The notes below the pieces were generated by a model. The model did no database searches. It saw only the letters and a list, made by a program, of their open reading frames with translations, and was not told where the DNA came from. The translations under genes were made by a program, and so were the position numbers. A stretch of 64,000 nucleotides of DNA, from positions 4,152,668-4,216,667 of the forward strand of contig NC_079519.1 of NCBI RefSeq assembly GCF_000801105.2, written 5' to 3'. Shown in pieces: positions 62,690-64,000 of this stretch (its first letter is position 1; each line of letters starts with the position of its first letter). The stretch is from Raphanus sativus (Eukaryota > Streptophyta > Magnoliopsida > Brassicales > Brassicaceae).

Positions 62690-63835
62690 CTCTGTGTTAT
62701 TTCTCTCTTTTCTTTTCTTACTGTTTACCTCAGATTTTGATTCTGCTCTGGCGGTCGGAGACACCGGAGGCCGTGCCGGTCTATGTTAGCTTCGCCGTGA
62801 GAGGTATCTCTTCCCTTACTCTCATTTTTCTTTTTTGTTTCTTCACTTTCATTACCTTTACCGTCGACATGTTTATTTTTGTGGAAAATCTTCGGACTCC
62901 GGAACGTTTGGATCTGGCAGTCACGAAGCATTATGGAAAGCCAACGAGGCGGTGGAGACTGCAGTGTGAACGGAGTCGGCTTTTAAAATTTGAATTCTAT
63001 TGGATCTTGTTTTTCGATTGTAAATCTCAGCGTTGTTCGAGGCAGTGTCGACGCATGAGGATTGGGTAAGTCTCTCTCCCTTTGTGTTAACTGTTATCTC
63101 AGCCTTCTAAGTGGAGGTCATGCAGCGTTTGTCGTGTGGAGTGGTTTTGACGGCTTTCTCGTGCTTTAAGGCTTGGTGTCTCGCCTTGGAAACCGGTTCA
63201 GTTGTCCTCTCGGCGGAGACTTCTATGTCTTGAAGTCACGTTCCTGGCGTCTTCAGTATCTGTGTGGTCGCTGGTTCTCTAGGGTTTAGGCGTGTGAAGC
63301 TCGAGTGGACTTTGTCGTCTATGGCAGCTTATCCTTGATCTCATCAACTTCCCTATGTTTGTTCTATCACCTCGCGAATCAAGTTCTTGTTGCTTGAGTC
63401 ATACGCATGTGACTCCGAGAAGCTTTGTTTTTGCGGTTATATCCTTGGTGTCTCTCCATCTGCATGTACTCTAATTGTGTGTAGGATACTGGTGTTGGGT
63501 TCTCCAATCCGGGTGAAGGCGCCAATTTGCAGGTTAGATTGGGTCAGTTCAACTTCAATCGGCGAGGAGACTTGATTGAAGTATGGTCATCCTAGTGCGT
63601 TGGAGACTTCTTGGATTTTTGAGTAGACTAATCTTTATTTCTTATGCAGGAATTAAAGCTCTTGAATTTTTGGTTAAGTCGATTATGCGGCTTGTCTTTT
63701 TGGATGCAGTTTACTTGCTGGCTTGAGGTTTTGCGTTTATGTATCCATTGTATGGTGGTGTTGAGGCTCGAGTTTCTCTGTAAGTCTGGTTCCCTCACTC
63801 ACTTTACTTTAGAATTTAATGTCAGTTAAGAATGC
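62690..63835 (+). other. Gene-like segment of unknown identity (possible transcript leader or LINE 5' region)
   Basis: Base composition changes abruptly from AT-rich to balanced, with CT-rich leader-like sequence (62685-62730) and several GT/AG pairs (GAG|GTATCT near 62802, GGG|GTAAGT-like near 63067, TGCAG near 63648). The longest frame, 62737-63069 (+), gives no recognisable domain. It may be the 5' untranslated, intron-bearing part of a gene beyond the window, or the 5' region of a retroelement. No CDS can be supported. Confidence 0.35.
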
Positions 63836-64000
63836 GAGTTTGAAAAAATCATCAAAGACAAGCTACATTGGTTACGACACAGTATCCGAGGCAACGAGGT
63901 AAACTTCACATTTTAAGTGATTATCATCGTCGAGAACCATCAATGATATTCTAAAGATCGCGGAGCGTTATAGTGGAACATCTCGGTGTGGTGAACAAAC

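Overview
The window is nuclear DNA of a plant of the mustard family, most likely Brassica or a close relative. Its genes have many short introns with GT/AG borders, the intergenic DNA is very AT-rich, and it carries Helitrons, MULE and hAT elements and tRNA-derived SINEs. The central block, ABC1K5 - SEC6 - SERK1 - a WD40 protein - EPFL7 - PTP1 - a PORR-domain protein - a MATE transporter, recalls the Arabidopsis thaliana segment around At1g71810-At1g71870. That identification is from memory of the Arabidopsis map, not from a search.

Layout. 1-3.0 kb: a FAR1-RELATED SEQUENCE (FRS) gene, + strand. 3-9.8 kb: a transposon-rich stretch with a retroposon, an 810-bp hAT-type element, Helitron pieces and two relics of a sphingoid-base hydroxylase exon. 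9.9-15.3 kb: the 20-exon ABC1K5 gene, - strand. 15.3-17.3 kb: a divergent intergenic region holding a MULE. 17.3-23.9 kb: SEC6, 24 exons. 26.6-30.4 kb: SERK1, 11 exons. 30.9-32.7 kb: an AAMP-like WD40 gene, 9 exons. 33-34.6 kb: a tandem array ending in a Helitron terminus. 35.3-36.2 kb: EPFL7 and a small unknown protein. 37.7-39.5 kb: PTP1, - strand. 41.4-42.6 kb: a broken F-box gene. 43-44.4 kb: the intronless PORR gene. 45.8-48 kb: a two-exon MATE gene, - strand. 48-64 kb: no supported gene, but nested Helitrons, a MULE, two SINEs and other repeats.

The genes do not form a pathway. They are ordinary housekeeping and signalling genes: secretion (SEC6), receptor signalling (SERK1, EPFL7), phosphotyrosine signalling (PTP1), plastid lipid and redox homeostasis (ABC1K5), organelle RNA splicing (PORR), transport (MATE) and light-related transcription (FRS). 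I rebuilt the exons of the multi-exon genes by hand. Each rebuilt reading frame closes, and where I remember the Arabidopsis length it agrees closely. I saw no convincing new molecular system. The most unusual recurring signal is a set of seven very short insertions, each a few bases plus a poly(A) or poly(T) run, flanked by 10-17-bp direct repeats; they look like retroposition events that copied almost nothing but a tail.
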